Source: Pseudomonas sp. GD03944 (GTDB lineage Bacteria; Pseudomonadota; Gammaproteobacteria; Pseudomonadales; Pseudomonadaceae). Taken from it: a stretch of DNA of 64,000 nt. Made by a program: the position numbers and the translations under genes. Shown in pieces: positions 54,363 to 62,620 of the stretch (the first letter of the stretch is position 1; each line of letters starts with the position of its first letter). The notes beneath the pieces are model-generated. The model made no database searches. It was given only the letters and a program-made list of their open reading frames with translations, and was not told the origin of the DNA. The stretch is taken from contig NZ_JAOCAH010000002.1 of assembly GCF_029839275.1 (NCBI RefSeq), positions 124,001 to 188,000 of the forward strand. The letters are read 5' to 3'.

Positions 54363-54947
54363 ATGGGTTATCGACTGTCGAAAATCTACACCCGCACCGG
54401 CGACGCCGGTGAAACCGGTCTGGCCGACGGCCGTCGCGTGCCCAAGGACCACCCGCGGGTCGAGGCCATCGGCGAGGTGGACACGCTCAACAGCCAGCTC
54501 GGCCTGCTGCTGGCGGAACTGGCGCAGCAGCAAACGACCTGCCCGGGGCTGCTCGAGATCACTGAGGCGCTCACGCCCTGCCAACACCGCCTGTTCGACC
54601 TGGGCGGTGAATTGGCCATGCCCGAGTACCAGGCCCTGCAAGCGGGCGAAGTCGAGCGCCTGGAGGCGCTGATCGACCGCTGGAACGAGGAAGTCGGGCC
54701 ACTGGAAAACTTCATTCTGCCCGGCGGCTCCCGCCTGATCGCCCAGGCCCACGTCTGCCGCAGCCTGGCCCGTGGCGCGGAGCGACGCTGCCAGGCGTTG
54801 AACGCCATCGAGCCGATTCGCGGCGTGGGCCTGGCCTACGTCAACCGGCTGTCCGACCTGCTGTTCGTCGCCGCCCGCCTGATCGCCCGGCGTCAGGGCA
54901 TCGACGAAGTGCTGTGGCAGGCGGCGCCGAAAGCGCCCGGAGAGTAA
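54363..54947 (+). CDS. PduO-type ATP:cob(I)alamin adenosyltransferase
   Basis: A 194-residue enzyme that transfers the adenosyl group of ATP to cob(I)alamin, making adenosylcobalamin. N-terminus GYRLSKIYTRTGDAGETGLAD is the ATP-binding motif of the PduO/MMAB family. The helical core has FILPGGSRLIAQAHVCRSLA and ends with YVNRLSDLLFVAARL. It starts two bases after the kinase stop. A REP-rich gap follows. Confidence 0.93.
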   Translation: MGYRLSKIYTRTGDAGETGLADGRRVPKDHPRVEAIGEVDTLNSQLGLLLAELAQQQTTCPGLLEITEALTPCQHRLFDLGGELAMPEYQALQAGEVERLEALIDRWNEEVGPLENFILPGGSRLIAQAHVCRSLARGAERRCQALNAIEPIRGVGLAYVNRLSDLLFVAARLIARRQGIDEVLWQAAPKAPGE

Positions 54948-54990
54948 GGCTGTTGAGCAGGCGAGGCCGCGCGGCCGCTGAAAACGACAA

Positions 54991-55060
54991 AGCTCGCGGG
55001 CAAGCCCGCTCCTACGGAAGGTACCGTCCGCGTCTAGGAGCGGGCTTGCCCGCGAGCGCT
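54991..55060. repeat. Inverted pair of REP elements
   Basis: AGCTCGCGGGCAAGCCCGCT with CCTACGG (54991-55016) and its mirror TAGGAGCGGGCTTGCCCGCG with AGCG (55034-55059) face each other, a BIME-like unit directly after the cobalamin adenosyltransferase gene. Confidence 0.85.
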
Positions 55061-55084
55061 TCAGAACGTCATCCACCTTACCGA

Positions 55085-55270
55085 ACGTAGCGGACGCAGA
55101 GCGTCCGGGGCTGCATGCCCACGCAGAGGGTGGGAACGAGCGACAGGAAGCGCGCTGTATTCGCGTGATGGCTCCCATGCTCCGCGTGGGAGCCGAATCC
55201 CGTGACGCTCTGCGTCACCAGCGGTAGTCCTGGCACCTCCTCCTCCGTAGCGGAGCGTGGGAACGATCAG
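55085..55270. repeat. Composite intergenic repeat rich in ACGCAGAGCGT-type palindromes
   Basis: Contains GGACGCAGAGCGTCC (hairpin), CCCACGCAGAGGGTGGGAACG, CTCCCATGCTCCGCGTGGGAG (hairpin), GTGACGCTCTGCGTCAC (hairpin) and GGAGCGTGGGAACGATC. This cluster of short stems is a known kind of dispersed non-coding repeat in proteobacteria. It fills the gap between 54948 and 55278 together with the REP pair; no gene seen. Confidence 0.65.
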
Positions 55271-55278
55271 GCCAACGA

Positions 55279-56172
55279 TCAGGTCAGGCTCAACTGGCTC
55301 TCGAAGTACCGCTCGGCGCCGGTCACCGGGTCGATGAAGCGCAGGCTGTGGGCCAGGAGTTTGAGGGGTTTGCTGTAGTCGTCCGGCGCATCGGCGGCAT
55401 CACTCACCTCGGGGTAGAACGGGTCGTTGCAGATCGGTGCGCCCAGGGCCGCCATGTGCACCCGCAACTGATGCTTCTTGCCCGTCACCGGGTACAGCGC
55501 GTAACGCCACAGGTCACCCAGCTTCTCGGCGACGTCGACACGGGTTTCGGTGTTCGCTGCCCCGGGCACTTCCTGCATGCGAAAGAACGGTTCGCCCGCC
55601 TCGAAACGGGTGGCCCGGGTCAGCGGGAACGCGAGCCCGGGCAACGCCGGCGCCAGGGCCTCGTAGCGCTTGTCCATCAGGCGTTCGCGAAACAGCGCCT
55701 GGTAGGCGCCACGGCTGGCACGGTGGGTGGAGAACAGCACCAGCCCGGCAGTGTGCCGGTCGATACGGTGCAGCGGCACCAGATCGTCATTGCCCAGGCG
55801 CTTGGCCAGGCGCGCCTGCAGGGTCTGCTCGACGTACTCGCCGGCCGGCATCACCGGCAGGAAATGCGGCTTGTCGGCCACCAGCAGGTGTTCATCCACG
55901 TACAACACGCTTTCGGTGAAGGGAATCGGCGTCTCTGCCGGCACCTCGCGAAAATAGTGCACCCGCAGCCCCGCCTGGTACGGCGCCTCAGGGCCGATCG
56001 GCTGGCCGCCGGCATCCAGCACCCGGCCGCGCGCCATGCGCGACAGCCACACCTCGCGGTCGATGGCCGGGAAATGCGCGCACAGGCAGTCCAGCACGGT
56101 GTCCCATTGCCCCTGGGGCAGGTGCAGGGTGCTGGGGCGCATGTTCGACGGGGAGCGGGCGGATACGGGCAT
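55279..56172 (-). CDS. RluA-family RNA pseudouridine synthase
   Basis: A 297-residue enzyme of the RluA/TruC-type pseudouridine synthases, which isomerise uridine in rRNA or tRNA. The catalytic motif is HRIDRHTAGL (Asp within VPLHRIDRHTAGLVLFS), and TGKKHQLRVHMAALGAPICND is the C-terminal family signature. The N-terminal S4-like part is weak. The ATG at 56172 gives MPVSARS; no strong ribosome-binding site is visible, and a start near MRPSTLHL is possible. The RNA target is not known. Confidence 0.85.
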   Translation of the reverse strand: MPVSARSPSNMRPSTLHLPQGQWDTVLDCLCAHFPAIDREVWLSRMARGRVLDAGGQPIGPEAPYQAGLRVHYFREVPAETPIPFTESVLYVDEHLLVADKPHFLPVMPAGEYVEQTLQARLAKRLGNDDLVPLHRIDRHTAGLVLFSTHRASRGAYQALFRERLMDKRYEALAPALPGLAFPLTRATRFEAGEPFFRMQEVPGAANTETRVDVAEKLGDLWRYALYPVTGKKHQLRVHMAALGAPICNDPFYPEVSDAADAPDDYSKPLKLLAHSLRFIDPVTGAERYFESQLSLT

Positions 56173-56244
56173 GGCAGGACTCACGAAATCAGGCGGCTAT
56201 TAGGCCGCAGCCAGGCGCCCAGCGTCAAAGCGCGAGGCGCTGCC

Positions 56245-57180
56245 CTACCCCGCGGTTCCCATCAGGTACAGGCACAGCGACAAGGTCACCAGCGAGCCCA
56301 GGGTAGAGAGCAGAATCGTGTAAGACACCACGGCGGCTTCGCGCCGGTAGAACTCGGCGAGCATGAACGGCCCGGTACCGGTGGGCAACGCGCTCATCAG
56401 CAGCGCGGCATAGGCCCACAGCGGCGGAAGGTTGAAGACGTGGAACGCCAGCACCCAGGTGATCAACGGGTGGGCGACCAGCTTGATCAGCACCAGCGGG
56501 ATGCTGCCCTCCCCGCGACCGACCTGCTTGTGGGCCAGGAACAGGCCCAGGGAGATCAACGCACAAGGCGCGGTGGCGCTGGCCAGCAGGGTCAGGAACT
56601 GCTCCACCGGCACCGCCAGCGATTGCCCACTGGCGGCCCACAGGCCCCCGAGCAAGGGCGACACCACCAGCGGGTTCTTGGCCAGCGCCAGAGCCACCTT
56701 GGCCACGGCGCGGTGCAGGCTCTTCTCGTCCTGCAGCGCCACTTCGATACACACCACCGCCAGGGCGAACAGCACGCATACCACGATCAGCGTGGCCACC
56801 AGGGCCGGGGCCAGGCCGGCGTCGCCCAGCACCAGCAGGCACAGGGGAATACCCATGTAGCCGGTGTTGGCGTAGGAGGCGCTGAGGCCCTGGATGCTGG
56901 CGTCGGCCAGGTTGCCGGTGTGGCGCAGGCGCCAGAGCAGGGTGACGGCGAACACCGCCAGCGTGGCGCCGCTATAGACCAGGATGAACTGCGGCTGCCA
57001 GATCTGCTCCCAGGCCGCCGTTGCCGTGGCCTTGAACAGCAACGCCGGCAGGCACAGCCAGACCACCATGCGGTTGATTTCCGATGCGGCGCTGGCGCCG
57101 AGAATACCCCAGCGGCGGCACAGGAAACCGGCCAGGATCAGGGCGAAGACCGGCAGAATGACGTTGAAAACGGAGGCCAT
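56245..57180 (-). CDS. AEC (auxin efflux carrier) family transporter
   Basis: A 311-residue membrane protein with ten helices in two inverted five-helix halves. The N-terminus NVILPVFALILAGFLCRRWG (about 6-25) and the polar NTGYMGIPL-type motif (YANTGYMGIPLCLLVLGDAG) are typical of AEC carriers, some of which transport organic acids. The ATG at 57180 is eight bases from the start of the 225-bp duplicated block. It diverges from the LysR gene. Confidence 0.85.
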   Translation of the reverse strand: MASVFNVILPVFALILAGFLCRRWGILGASAASEINRMVVWLCLPALLFKATATAAWEQIWQPQFILVYSGATLAVFAVTLLWRLRHTGNLADASIQGLSASYANTGYMGIPLCLLVLGDAGLAPALVATLIVVCVLFALAVVCIEVALQDEKSLHRAVAKVALALAKNPLVVSPLLGGLWAASGQSLAVPVEQFLTLLASATAPCALISLGLFLAHKQVGRGEGSIPLVLIKLVAHPLITWVLAFHVFNLPPLWAYAALLMSALPTGTGPFMLAEFYRREAAVVSYTILLSTLGSLVTLSLCLYLMGTAG

Positions 57181-57187
57181 CGAAATA

Positions 57188-57412
57188 CTCGGCGTGCAAT
57201 CGCGAACGGTGGGCAAGCGTAGAGCTGGCAATCGATACCGTCTAATGCTATTTGAAGGCTCTATCCATACCCGAAACGCATCGATGATCGAATTTCGCCA
57301 GTTGCGCTATTTCACCCTGCTCGCCGAGACCCTGCATTACGGCCGGGCAGCTGAATTACTGCACATCACCCAGCCGCCGCTGAGCCGGCAGATCAGCGCC
57401 CTGGAGCAGGGT
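57188..57412. repeat. Tandem duplication, copy 1 (225 bp)
   Basis: First copy of a 225-bp unit running from just upstream of the AEC gene to codon 43 of the LysR frame. Copy 1 and copy 2 (57413-57637) differ at position 57358 versus 57583 (TTA/TTG, both Leu) and at the last two bases. 225 is 75 codons, so the reading frame is kept. The copied block includes about 96 bp of promoter/leader, the start codon and the helix-turn-helix coding region. Confidence 0.95.
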
Positions 57413-57508
57413 CTCGGCGTGCAATCGCGAACGGTGGGCAAGCGTAGAGCTGGCAATCGATACCGTCTAATGCTATTTGAAGGCTCTATCCATACCCGAA
57501 ACGCATCG
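57284..57508 (+). pseudogene. Duplicated 5' part of the LysR gene, in frame with the full copy
   Basis: Starts with its own ATG (57284) and encodes the helix-turn-helix (MIEFRQLRYFTLLAETLHYG, ELLHITQPPLSRQISALEQ), then runs without a stop through the duplicated leader (33 residues including GLGVQSRTVGKRRAGNRYR) into the second start at 57509. Translation from here would give a 374-residue LysR with two N-terminal DNA-binding heads. Alternatively it is a silent remnant and the gene is read from the second ATG. Confidence 0.7.
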
Positions 57509-57637
57509 ATGATCGAATTTCGCCAGTTGCGCTATTTCACCCTGCTCGCCGAGACCCTGCATTACGGCCGGGCAGCTGAATTGCTGCACATCACCCAGCC
57601 GCCGCTGAGCCGGCAGATCAGCGCCCTGGAGCAGGAA
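57413..57637. repeat. Tandem duplication, copy 2 (225 bp)
   Basis: Second copy of the 225-bp unit. It carries the promoter/leader and first 43 codons of the intact LysR gene. The junction with copy 1 is GCAGG-GT-CTCGG, with two bases (57411-57412) that match neither end. Confidence 0.95.
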
Positions 57638-58408
57638 CTGGGGGTGCAGTTGTTCAACCGCACGTCGCGCACCGTGCAACTGACCCAGGCCGGCGAGCAG
57701 TTCTACCGACAGGCCAAGGCCCTGCTCGACGGCCTGGATGGCGCGCGGCGCAATGCCCAGGCCACCGCCCGGGGCGATCAGGGCGAGCTGCGCCTGAGCT
57801 TCACCATGAGCGCCGCCTGGAACCTGCTGCCCAGGCTGATCAAGGCCTACACCGCCGAACGCCCATCCGTGCAACTGCACCTGAGCGAAACCCTGCCCCG
57901 GGACCTGCAGAGCGCCCTGAGCAGCGGCAGCACCGACATCGGCATCGCCTTCCCCAGCCACCTGCCGCGGCACCTGCGTTACCAGGCGCTGCACCACGAG
58001 CCGCTGTGCGCGGTGCTGCCGGCCGACCATCCGCTGGCTGCACAGGCACGCATCGACGTGGCACAGCTGGCCGATGAGCCCTTCATCAGTTTTCCCGCCA
58101 GCACCGCACCGGCGTTGCACGAAGCGCTGTTCCGCTGCTGCCGGGAGCACGGCTTCACCCCGTTGATCCGCTTGGAAACCCACCTGCAGCAGACCATCGT
58201 CAACCTGGTGTCCGCCGGCCTGGGTGTGGCCCTGGTGCCGGACTCGATGCGCCGCATGCAGCTGGAGGGCGCGGTGCTGCGCCCGCTGCTCGACTCGCCG
58301 CGCATCGAGCAGGGGCTCTACTGGAATGGGGACAACGACAACCCGTGCCTGCCGGGCTTTCTCGACTGTGCCCGGCGACTGCTCGGGATTCAGGAGCGAA
58401 CGGAATAG
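57509..58408 (+). CDS. LysR-type transcriptional regulator
   Basis: A 299-residue LysR regulator from the second ATG, the normal length for the family. N-terminal winged helix-turn-helix (FTLLAETLHYGRAAELLHIT, PPLSRQISALEQELGVQLFN), then the effector domain (about 90-295, GELRLSFTMSAAWNLLPRLI onwards). An upstream in-frame ATG (57284) would add a duplicated DNA-binding head. It diverges from the AEC transporter, its likely target. Its stop lies 19 bp inside the 3' end of the convergent HPP gene. Confidence 0.88.
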   Translation: MIEFRQLRYFTLLAETLHYGRAAELLHITQPPLSRQISALEQELGVQLFNRTSRTVQLTQAGEQFYRQAKALLDGLDGARRNAQATARGDQGELRLSFTMSAAWNLLPRLIKAYTAERPSVQLHLSETLPRDLQSALSSGSTDIGIAFPSHLPRHLRYQALHHEPLCAVLPADHPLAAQARIDVAQLADEPFISFPASTAPALHEALFRCCREHGFTPLIRLETHLQQTIVNLVSAGLGVALVPDSMRRMQLEGAVLRPLLDSPRIEQGLYWNGDNDNPCLPGFLDCARRLLGIQERTE

Positions 58409-59493
58409 GTTTCCAGGGAGACGCGGAACAGCGCGGCCACCAGGTCGGACTGGGTGATGATGCCCAGCAGGTGCCTGTCTTCGTCGACCACCGGCACCTT
58501 GTGCTCCAGGCCGTCGGACAGGGTGTCGACCAGGTAGGTGATCGGCCAGTCGGCGCGGCAGGTGCTGACCTGGCGGCGCATCTGGCTGCGCACCGACAGC
58601 GCGGCATCGTCGAGGTCGACAGTCAGCAGGTCGTGCAGGTACAGCATGCCCTGCAGCCGGTTGTCCTCATCGATCACCGGCAAGGCGCCCAGGCGGTGTT
58701 CGGCGAGCTGGGCCATGGCGTCGGCCAGGCTCGCATCCGGCAGGACGCTCAGCACGTCCCGGGACATGATGTCTTCGCAGCGAATCTCGCCGAAACGTCG
58801 GCGGTAAGCGCGCAGCTCGGTCTGCTGGAGGATTTCTTCCAGGTCGTCGCGGCTGATGTCCAGCAACTCGCCCCGGGCCTCCAGCACCGCATCCAGGTCT
58901 TCCGGGGTGAAGCCCAGGCGATCGCGCGGGATGGCATCGCGGGTGCCGTGTGCATTGGCGTGCTCCACCGGACGGTGCGGGTAACGACGGCGCAGGGCGT
59001 TGTTGAACAGCAAGCCGAGCAGCAGCAAACCCGAGGCATTGAGCGCCACCGGGTACAGGGCGAAATAGAACCCCAGATCGGACACTTCCGGCCCGGCCAG
59101 CACGGCGGTCAGGGCCACGGCGCCGCCCGGTGGATGCAGGCAGCGCAGGCTGAACATCGCGGCGATGGCCAGGCCACCCGCCAGGGCCGCTACGGGGGCG
59201 CTATGGCCCAGCCAGGTGGCGCAGGCAACGCCCACCAGGGCACTGAGGGTGTTGCCACCGAGAATGGACCAGGGTTGTGCGAGGGGGCTGGCCGGTACCG
59301 CGAACAGCAGCACCGCCGAGGCGCCCATCGGCGCGATCAGCCAGGGATTGTCCAGGCCTTGGGTGTAACCGCACAGCCAGGCGGTGAACAGCAGGCCCAG
59401 GCCCGCGCCCAGGCAACTGAGCGCCTGCTCGCTGCGCTTGACCGGCATTGCGGCAGGCCAGAACGACCTCACCCACTCATCGAATGCACTCAC
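58390..59493 (-). CDS. HPP family membrane protein with CBS domain pair
   Basis: A 367-residue protein with four membrane helices forming an HPP domain (about 22-160, with HPPGGAVALTAVLAG and NPWLIAPMGASAVLLFA) and a C-terminal pair of CBS domains (about 240-365; DIMSRDVLSVLPDASLADAM and VVDEDRHLLGIITQSDLVAA). HPP proteins of this kind have been linked to nitrite transport in plants; CBS pairs bind adenine nucleotides. The GTG at 59493 has an AAGG site; a GTG at 59499 is also possible. It overlaps the LysR stop region by 19 bp, convergently. Confidence 0.85.
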   Translation of the reverse strand: MSAFDEWVRSFWPAAMPVKRSEQALSCLGAGLGLLFTAWLCGYTQGLDNPWLIAPMGASAVLLFAVPASPLAQPWSILGGNTLSALVGVACATWLGHSAPVAALAGGLAIAAMFSLRCLHPPGGAVALTAVLAGPEVSDLGFYFALYPVALNASGLLLLGLLFNNALRRRYPHRPVEHANAHGTRDAIPRDRLGFTPEDLDAVLEARGELLDISRDDLEEILQQTELRAYRRRFGEIRCEDIMSRDVLSVLPDASLADAMAQLAEHRLGALPVIDEDNRLQGMLYLHDLLTVDLDDAALSVRSQMRRQVSTCRADWPITYLVDTLSDGLEHKVPVVDEDRHLLGIITQSDLVAALFRVSLETYSVRS

Positions 59494-59553
59494 CGCCACA
59501 CCTTACCGCACCATTTGAGGGCGCGAACTATAGCGCGCCCGCACATTCCTGCG

Positions 59554-60507
59554 TCAAGTCGCAGCCGGTTGCGGCCACAGCGCACGGATACCGGCGATGC
59601 CCTGGGCGCCCACCCGCCAGGCCTGTGGCAGATCATCCGGCCCGACGCCACCGAGGACGTAGGCTGGCTGGTTGAAGTCCTGCAGCCATTCGGCGACCCG
59701 CTCCCAGCCCAGCGGCGTGGCCTCCGGGTGAGTCTGGGTGGCCTGGACCGGCGACAGGGTCACGAAGTCCACGCCCATGCGGGTGGCCAGCTGCAGTTCC
59801 TCGGCACTGTGGCAGGACGCCGCCAGACGCCGCTCCAGCGGGAACGGGCGGCCCTTGTCGACGTACTTGCGCAGTTGCTCGGCCGTCAGGTGCCAACCCG
59901 CTGCCGGAAAGTCACCCAACCACTCCAGCGGCCCCTTGAGCATCAATTGCGCTTTCCCAGCGCACAGGCCCTGGATATCCACGGCCAAGTCACGGTACTG
60001 GGCGTCGAACATGCCCGGCGCCCGCAACTGGATCAGGCGGATGCCATCGGCCAGCGCCTGGCGCACGCCACTGAGCAGCACATCGGGCGGCAGGCCATCA
60101 GGGGTGATCAGGTAACGCTCGGGCAAACGCGCGGCCATCACGATCGGCGTATTGGCGGCGGGGAACGTATAGTCGTCCAGCTGACGCGGGCTCACCCAGG
60201 CCAGGGGCTGGCCCTCGGCGCCATGGGGCTCACCGGTGAAGGCCGAGACTTCCCAGACATCCAGCAGCACCTGCTTGTCCGGGTAGTCGTGGCGTACCTG
60301 GATCAGCGGACGTGCTGCGGTGGGACGAATGCCCAACTCCTCCTCCAACTCGCGGGCCAGGGCGTCGGCCACCGGCTCGTCCGCCTCGACCTTGCCGCCG
60401 GGAAATTCCCACAGGCCGCCCTGGTGTTTGTCGTCCGGCCGCTTGGCGATGAGGATGCGCCCATCCCGTGCGCGGATCACCGCAGCGGCTACATGAATGC
60501 GTTTCAC
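59554..60507 (-). CDS. Nudix hydrolase fused to a thiamine-phosphate-synthase-like domain
   Basis: A 317-residue two-domain protein. N-terminal MutT-like Nudix domain (about 1-130) with a complete box: GGKVEADEPVADALAREL followed by EEELGI. C-terminal ThiE-like TIM barrel (about 135-315; LIQLRAPGMFDAQYRDLA, DFVTLSPVQATQTHPEATP, GGVGPDDLPQAWRVGAQGIA). Such fusions may sanitise 8-oxo-dGTP or act on thiamine-related pyrophosphates. The GTG start overlaps the stop of the gst gene (GTGA), so they are coupled. Confidence 0.9.
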   Translation of the reverse strand: MKRIHVAAAVIRARDGRILIAKRPDDKHQGGLWEFPGGKVEADEPVADALARELEEELGIRPTAARPLIQVRHDYPDKQVLLDVWEVSAFTGEPHGAEGQPLAWVSPRQLDDYTFPAANTPIVMAARLPERYLITPDGLPPDVLLSGVRQALADGIRLIQLRAPGMFDAQYRDLAVDIQGLCAGKAQLMLKGPLEWLGDFPAAGWHLTAEQLRKYVDKGRPFPLERRLAASCHSAEELQLATRMGVDFVTLSPVQATQTHPEATPLGWERVAEWLQDFNQPAYVLGGVGPDDLPQAWRVGAQGIAGIRALWPQPAAT

Positions 60508-61136
60508 GCCAGTCTTTCCTCCTGGGCACTCTGGTACCAGCGCTGGAACGCCGGCCATTGATAAATGGTGTCGACATAGGCCTGGGCCTCGGCCGGCAAC
60601 GCGACCCGGTAGCTGCGCAGGCGCGCGGCCACAGGCGCGAAAAAGGCGTCGGCCAGGCTGACTTCGCCGAACAGGTAGGGGCCCTGCTGGCCGAAACGGG
60701 CCCGGCAATCGGCCCACAGGGCGCAGACACGCTCGATATCCGCCTGGGCGACCTCGGGGATCGCCTCCAGCGCCAGGTCGCGCTTGAGGTCCATCGGCAG
60801 GTGCGTACGCAGGCCGACGAAACCGCTGTGCATCTCCGCGCACACACTGCGCGCCACGGCGCGGGCATAAGGCTCGCGGGGCCACAGGGCTGCCTCGGGG
60901 AAACGTTCGGCGAGGTATTCGGCGATGGCCAGGGTGTCCCAGACCGGACCGTCCTCGGTTTTCAACACCGGCACCTTGCCTGCAGGAGACTGTTCGAGCA
61001 TGCGGGCCCGGGTGTCCGGACGGTTGAGCACGATGAGCTGCTCATCGTAGTCGGCTCCCGCCAGTTCGAGCGCCAGGGCGGCGCGCAGGGACCACGACGA
61101 AAGGGTTTTGTCACCGATCACCAGCGTAAGGGGCAT
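60504..61136 (-). CDS. Glutathione S-transferase family protein
   Basis: A 210-residue GST. The N-terminal thioredoxin-like domain has LVIGDKTLSSWSLRAALALE with the catalytic Ser (SSWSLR) and cis-Pro KVPVLKTEDG, then an all-helical C-terminal domain ending DAFFAPVAARLRSY. The Ser rather than Tyr points to a zeta/beta-type or similar enzyme. The second ATG (61136) has the correctly spaced AGGAG; the first (61142) is too close to it. Coupled to the Nudix-ThiE gene. Confidence 0.88.
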   Translation of the reverse strand: MPLTLVIGDKTLSSWSLRAALALELAGADYDEQLIVLNRPDTRARMLEQSPAGKVPVLKTEDGPVWDTLAIAEYLAERFPEAALWPREPYARAVARSVCAEMHSGFVGLRTHLPMDLKRDLALEAIPEVAQADIERVCALWADCRARFGQQGPYLFGEVSLADAFFAPVAARLRSYRVALPAEAQAYVDTIYQWPAFQRWYQSAQEERLA

Positions 61137-61256
61137 GGGCATCTCCTGAAGGTCTGCTCACCCGGAATGGGTGAGCGACTGAACATAAGCGGCGCAGCCC
61201 CTGGAAGGCCAATTCCCTTTTTTCATCCTCGGATGACTGCCGGGAATGGCCGGCGA

Positions 61257-62474
61257 TCAGGTGCGGTACTCGGCGTTGATCTTCACGTACTCGTGGGACA
61301 GGTCGGTGGTCCAGATCGTCTCGCTGCAGGTGCCACGGCCGAGCTCGATGCGGATGGTGATTTCCTCTTGGGCCATCACCGCCGCGCCCTGCTCTTCGGT
61401 GTAGGTGCTGGCACGGCAACCGCGGCTGGCGATGCACACCTCGCCGAGGAACACGTCAATCTTGCTCACATCCAGCTGCGCCACGCCGGCACGGCCGACG
61501 GCGGCGAGAATGCGGCCCCAGTTGGGGTCGGAGGCGAACAGCGCAGTCTTGATCAGCGGCGAATGCGCCACGGCGTAGCCGACGTCCAGGCACTCCTGGT
61601 GAGTCGCCCCGCCATTGACCTGCACGGTGACGAACTTGGTCGCGCCTTCGCCGTCACGGACGATGGCCTGGGCCACTTCCATACACACGGCGAACACCGC
61701 TTCCTTCAGCTTGGCGAACAGGTCGCCGCTGGCCTGGGTGATTTCCGGCAGCGCCGCCTGGCCGGTGGCGACCAGCATGCAGCAATCGTTGGTGGAGGTG
61801 TCACCGTCGATGGTGATGCGGTTGAACGACTTGTTCGCGGCATCGCGCAGCAGGTCCTGCAGCACGCCCTGGGCGACCTTGGCGTCGGTGGCGATGTAAC
61901 CGAGCATGGTGGCCATGTTCGGCTTGATCATGCCGGCGCCCTTGGAGATACCGGTCACGGTGACGGTCACACCATCGTGCACGAACTGACGGCTGGCACC
62001 CTTGGGCAGGGTGTCGGTGGTCATGATGCCGGTGGCGGCCTCGGCCCAGTTGCCTTCGGACAGGTTATCCAGGGCCGCCTGCAGCGCGCCTTCGATCTTT
62101 TCCACCGGCAGCGGCTCACCGATGACACCGGTGGAGAACGGCAGCACCGCGCCTTCGTCCACACCCGCCAGCTGCGCGAGGGCGGCGCAGGTGCGTGCGG
62201 CGTTCTGCAGACCCGACTCGCCGGTGCCGGCGTTGGCGTTGCCGGTATTGGTCAGCAGGTAGCGCACGCTGCCCAGCACACGCTTCTTGGCCAGAATCAC
62301 CGGCGCGGCGCAGAACGCGTTGAGGGTGAAGACCCCGGCCACGCTGGAGCCTTCGGCACAGCGCATCACCACCACATCCTTGCGCCCGGGGCGCTTGATA
62401 CCGGCAGACGCAATGCCCAGCTCGAAACCTGGAACCGGGTGCAGGGTAGACAGTGGGCCAAGACCGACAGCCAT
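61257..62474 (-). CDS. argJ: Bifunctional glutamate N-acetyltransferase/N-acetylglutamate synthase ArgJ
   Basis: A 405-residue enzyme of arginine biosynthesis that moves the acetyl group from N-acetylornithine to glutamate and can make N-acetylglutamate from acetyl-CoA. It is a self-cleaving precursor: the cut lies in NMATMLGY between Ala188 and Thr189, and Thr189 is the nucleophile of the beta subunit. [11 protein letters not shown] and [15 protein letters not shown] are further conserved segments. The ATG follows AAGGAG. It lies between secA and gst. Confidence 0.95.
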   Translation of the reverse strand: MAVGLGPLSTLHPVPGFELGIASAGIKRPGRKDVVVMRCAEGSSVAGVFTLNAFCAAPVILAKKRVLGSVRYLLTNTGNANAGTGESGLQNAARTCAALAQLAGVDEGAVLPFSTGVIGEPLPVEKIEGALQAALDNLSEGNWAEAATGIMTTDTLPKGASRQFVHDGVTVTVTGISKGAGMIKPNMATMLGYIATDAKVAQGVLQDLLRDAANKSFNRITIDGDTSTNDCCMLVATGQAALPEITQASGDLFAKLKEAVFAVCMEVAQAIVRDGEGATKFVTVQVNGGATHQECLDVGYAVAHSPLIKTALFASDPNWGRILAAVGRAGVAQLDVSKIDVFLGEVCIASRGCRASTYTEEQGAAVMAQEEITIRIELGRGTCSETIWTTDLSHEYVKINAEYRT

Positions 62475-62528
62475 AAAGTGCGCTCCTTGAGATATCGCGC
62501 CATCCGGCGCGTCTGAATTCGATGGTAA

Positions 62529-62561
62529 AACGCCGCGAGCGGCTGGGCCGTTCGCGGCGTT
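62529..62561 (-). terminator. Terminator between secA and argJ
   Basis: AACGCCGCGA (62529-62538) and TCGCGGCGTT (62552-62561) pair; on the minus strand the hairpin is followed by a run of T (TTTT), ending secA transcripts before argJ. Confidence 0.75.
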
Positions 62562-62620
62562 GGGTGGGACGCTCCGGCAAGGCCGAGTGGCGTCCCCTAT
62601 CCAGCAGTCAGGTCTTCAGG

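Noticed and set aside
56984..57283. Further N-terminal extension of the LysR open frame to 56984
   Set aside because: It is antisense to the AEC transporter gene and its promoter; the LysR family start is at the ATGs in the duplicated block.
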